Assembly (NCBI GenBank): GCA_902780365.1
Contig: CACZFE010000127.1
Location: forward strand, 1-7,332
DNA from: an uncultured Spirochaetales bacterium
Lineage (GTDB): Bacteria; UBP6; UBA1177
Direction: 5' to 3'
DNA length: 7,332 nucleotides
In this document: piece after piece, positions 5,676 through 7,332 of the stretch
How the letters are laid out: every line of letters begins with the position of its first letter
How positions within the stretch are numbered: the first letter of the stretch is position 1
Notes under the pieces: generated by a model
Told to the model about the DNA's origin: nothing
Databases searched by the model: none
What the model saw: the letters and a program-made list of their open reading frames with translations, nothing else
Position numbers and translations under genes: made by a program

Positions 5676-7271
5676 TTATTCAGCCGGTTTTTCGAAGACT
5701 TCCTTTCCGTCAACGCATTTCCAGCCCTGTTTTGCGAGTTCTTCGTGATCGAAGTTGATTCCCTCTTTAGCGCAGTTTGCAAGAAGGAATTCTTCCATCT
5801 CTTTGAATTTTCCGACTCTCGAGTAAATAAGCGCGGTATTGCCCATTTTTCTCTCTTTGTGGTTGATGTTCGCACCTTTGTTGATGAGAAGTTTTACGAT
5901 ATCGGTGTGACCGTATTTCGCAGCGAGGGCGAGAACATGCCACCCTTCGTAGTCGTATTCTTCGATGTCAACTTTCGGAGCCGTGACGTCTTTCCATTCG
6001 GTGTCGAACGGGTTCTTTTCCCACCAGTTTTTCGATTTTTCCTTTTCTCTCATCTTGTCGAGCTCTTTTTTGGTGAGTCTGACTCTCTTCGTCCAGGTCT
6101 TTTTGCCCTCTTCGATGATGTAGTCGGCAGTTGCGACAAGTCTTGCCTCTTTTCCCGGATCTTTCGGGTCGAGTTCCTGAGCAACGACATAGAAAAGCGG
6201 TCCGCGGACGTTTTCGCCGTCTGTTTCTTCAAGTCTTGCGCCTTTGGAGATGAGGAACTTCATGATTTCGACATATCCGCCTTCAGCCGCGTAGTGAAGA
6301 AGGTTTTTCTGGTCGCGGTCGTAGGAAGTTCTCGTGATTTTTCTCTGGAAAAGCATGTCTCTTTCTTCTTCTTTGCCCTGGCCGAATTCATAGATTATCG
6401 TTTCACGACTCTGCTCGACATCGTCGACGAGAACCGGCGAACCTTTCTGGACGAGGAGTTTTACGAGATCAAGATCACCAGTTTCGACAGCGTAGAAAAG
6501 CTCGGTTTTCTGACGAAGATGAACATCCTTTTTGTCAAGGTTTTCAATAACTTCCTCCATTCCAGGCTGAACCTTTCCCTCGATTTTGAGGACAAGGGGT
6601 TTTTCCTTGATTACGAGAGGTTTCTGTTTCCAGACTTTCGCACCTTTCGAAAGGAGATATTTCGCAAGGTCCATTTTATGTGCCTTCATCGCGAAAATAA
6701 GAGCCGAAAGCTCATATTTGTCGGTTGCGTTGAGGTCTGCACCTTTTGAAAGCATATAGTCAACGAGTTCTTTCGAGCCGCTGGAAGCCGCCATCATAAG
6801 AGGAGTTCTGCCGAAATTATCTGCAAGAGCGATGTCAGCATTGGCATTGATAAGTGCTTCAACAACAGCCTTGTCGCCTTTTCTTGCAGCAGCCATGAGC
6901 GGAGTGTCACCGTCATCGCGCTTCGTGTTGACGTTGGCACCTTCTTCAATGAGATAGTCGACAACATCTTTTTTGCCTTCCGAAGCCGCCATATAAAGCG
7001 GAGTTCTGCTGCGTCCGTCCTTCGTGTCGACGAGAGTTCCCTTGCCGATTTCAGCCTTTACCGCAGCCAGATTGCCTTTTGCCGCAGCATCTACGATCGC
7101 AGGAAGCTCTTCCTTGATTTCATCGTCAACGAATTTCGGTTTTTCTTTCTTTTTTGCCTCTTCAGCTTCTTTGTAGGCTTTGTTTCTTTCAGCAGCCTCT
7201 TCCATTTTCTGCATCATCACGTCGTGACCGTTTCCACATGCAATCATGGAAAGCAGGCAAATCATAAGCAC
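5676..7271 (-). CDS. Ankyrin-repeat lipoprotein (signal peptide start out of frame)
   Basis: The open frame gives 531 residues from a GTG at 7271. The end of a signal peptide with lipobox SMIAC (Cys12 in this numbering) is followed by a charged helical stretch rich in Glu, Lys and Ala (about 20-47), then ankyrin repeats. Recognisable repeats lie at about 55-86, 87-119, 121-152, 154-185, 187-212, 255-280, 321-350, 441-472 and 476-500, with TPL(M/Y)xAA and G-A-x-(V/L/I)-N consensus. Longer insertions lie near 213-250 and 351-438. Ankyrin repeats bind proteins; here the lipid anchor implies a periplasmic or surface partner. GTG at 7271 lacks a ribosome site and a basic n-region. The ATG at 7285 has both, but is one base out of frame. 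The natural product is probably 536 residues. Target unknown. Confidence 0.88.
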   Translation of the reverse strand: MLMICLLSMIACGNGHDVMMQKMEEAAERNKAYKEAEEAKKKEKPKFVDDEIKEELPAIVDAAAKGNLAAVKAEIGKGTLVDTKDGRSRTPLYMAASEGKKDVVDYLIEEGANVNTKRDDGDTPLMAAARKGDKAVVEALINANADIALADNFGRTPLMMAASSGSKELVDYMLSKGADLNATDKYELSALIFAMKAHKMDLAKYLLSKGAKVWKQKPLVIKEKPLVLKIEGKVQPGMEEVIENLDKKDVHLRQKTELFYAVETGDLDLVKLLVQKGSPVLVDDVEQSRETIIYEFGQGKEEERDMLFQRKITRTSYDRDQKNLLHYAAEGGYVEIMKFLISKGARLEETDGENVRGPLFYVVAQELDPKDPGKEARLVATADYIIEEGKKTWTKRVRLTKKELDKMREKEKSKNWWEKNPFDTEWKDVTAPKVDIEEYDYEGWHVLALAAKYGHTDIVKLLINKGANINHKERKMGNTALIYSRVGKFKEMEEFLLANCAKEGINFDHEELAKQGWKCVDGKEVFEKPAE

Positions 7272-7285
7272 GAAAATTTTTTCAT
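7272..7285 (-). other. Out-of-frame start of the ankyrin lipoprotein (A6 run, one base short)
   Basis: GGAG, a six-base spacer and ATG AAA AAA TTT TCG TGC TTA TGA give a seven-residue dead end. With seven instead of six A at 7277-7282 the reading becomes MKKIFVLMICLLSMIAC, a textbook lipoprotein signal peptide joined to the ankyrin frame. This is a one-base loss in a homopolymer, whether real or a sequencing artefact. Confidence 0.8.
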
Positions 7286-7291
7286 TTCTGA

Positions 7292-7295
7292 CTCC
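7292..7295 (-). promoter_or_regulatory. Shine-Dalgarno GGAG for the ankyrin lipoprotein
   Basis: GGAG lies six bases before the ATG at 7283-7285 but 20 bases before the GTG at 7271. It marks the ATG as the natural start even though the frame is broken after it. Confidence 0.7.
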
Positions 7296-7312
7296 AAAAA
7301 GTAGTTAAACAC

Positions 7313-7332
7313 AAAAAAAACGCCGCTTTATA
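7313..7332 (-). terminator. Possible right half of a terminator of the gene beyond the right edge
   Basis: On the minus strand GCGGCG is followed by eight T. This looks like the descending arm and T-tract of an intrinsic terminator whose first arm lies outside the window. With only one arm visible it cannot be confirmed. Confidence 0.3.

Noticed and set aside
5745..6749. 334-codon open frame on the plus strand
   Set aside because: It lies wholly antisense to the ankyrin gene. The Phe/Val/Ser-rich product is what the reverse complement of Lys/Glu/Asp-rich codons yields, and no ribosome site or domain is seen.

Overview
The window looks like part of a chromosome from a Gram-negative, lipoprotein-rich bacterium of moderate GC. 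Every gene I can support is on the minus strand. Five of the eight loci encode proteins with a type II (lipoprotein) signal peptide, most followed by an acidic or Cys-containing linker. The TonB-family protein carries sequence blocks (the GQVVDI and RFLSEFDSSVEKET stretch, and the ETYLNTRKF to W region) that I associate from memory with Myxococcota and other former Deltaproteobacteria. That placement is an inference and only moderately secure.

In transcription order, right to left: (1) an ankyrin-repeat lipoprotein (5676-7285) whose signal peptide is split from its natural ATG by one missing base in a poly-A run. (2) A small-Cys-motif lipoprotein (4760-5638) interrupted by one in-frame TAA. 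(3) A BNR/Asp-box sialidase-like lipoprotein (3468-4769) that overlaps the previous gene by 10 nt. (4) A 74-nt AT-rich gap with a plausible promoter. (5) A lipoprotein with a duplicated Cys-rich module (2533-3393). (6) A 112-codon unknown protein (2180-2518). (7) A TonB-family energy transducer (1152-2231). (8) queC, 7-cyano-7-deazaguanine synthase (482-1159). (9) A 136-nt gap with a possible terminator, short GC-rich repeats and a possible promoter. (10) The start of another acidic-linker lipoprotein (1-345), which runs off the left edge.

Genes 5-8 are packed with a 14-nt gap, a 52-nt overlap and an 8-nt overlap, so they are probably one operon. Genes 1-3 form a second cluster of envelope lipoproteins. 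A functional link is only clear for the envelope proteins: anchored surface or periplasmic proteins for protein contact or glycan recognition, plus a TonB-type protein that spans the periplasm. QueC (tRNA queuosine precursor synthesis) appears to be a co-transcribed housekeeping passenger.

I found no mobile element, CRISPR array, tRNA or rRNA. The most noteworthy points are the two disrupted lipoprotein genes lying side by side and the duplicated CC-type cysteine module. I see no clear evidence of a new multi-gene system.
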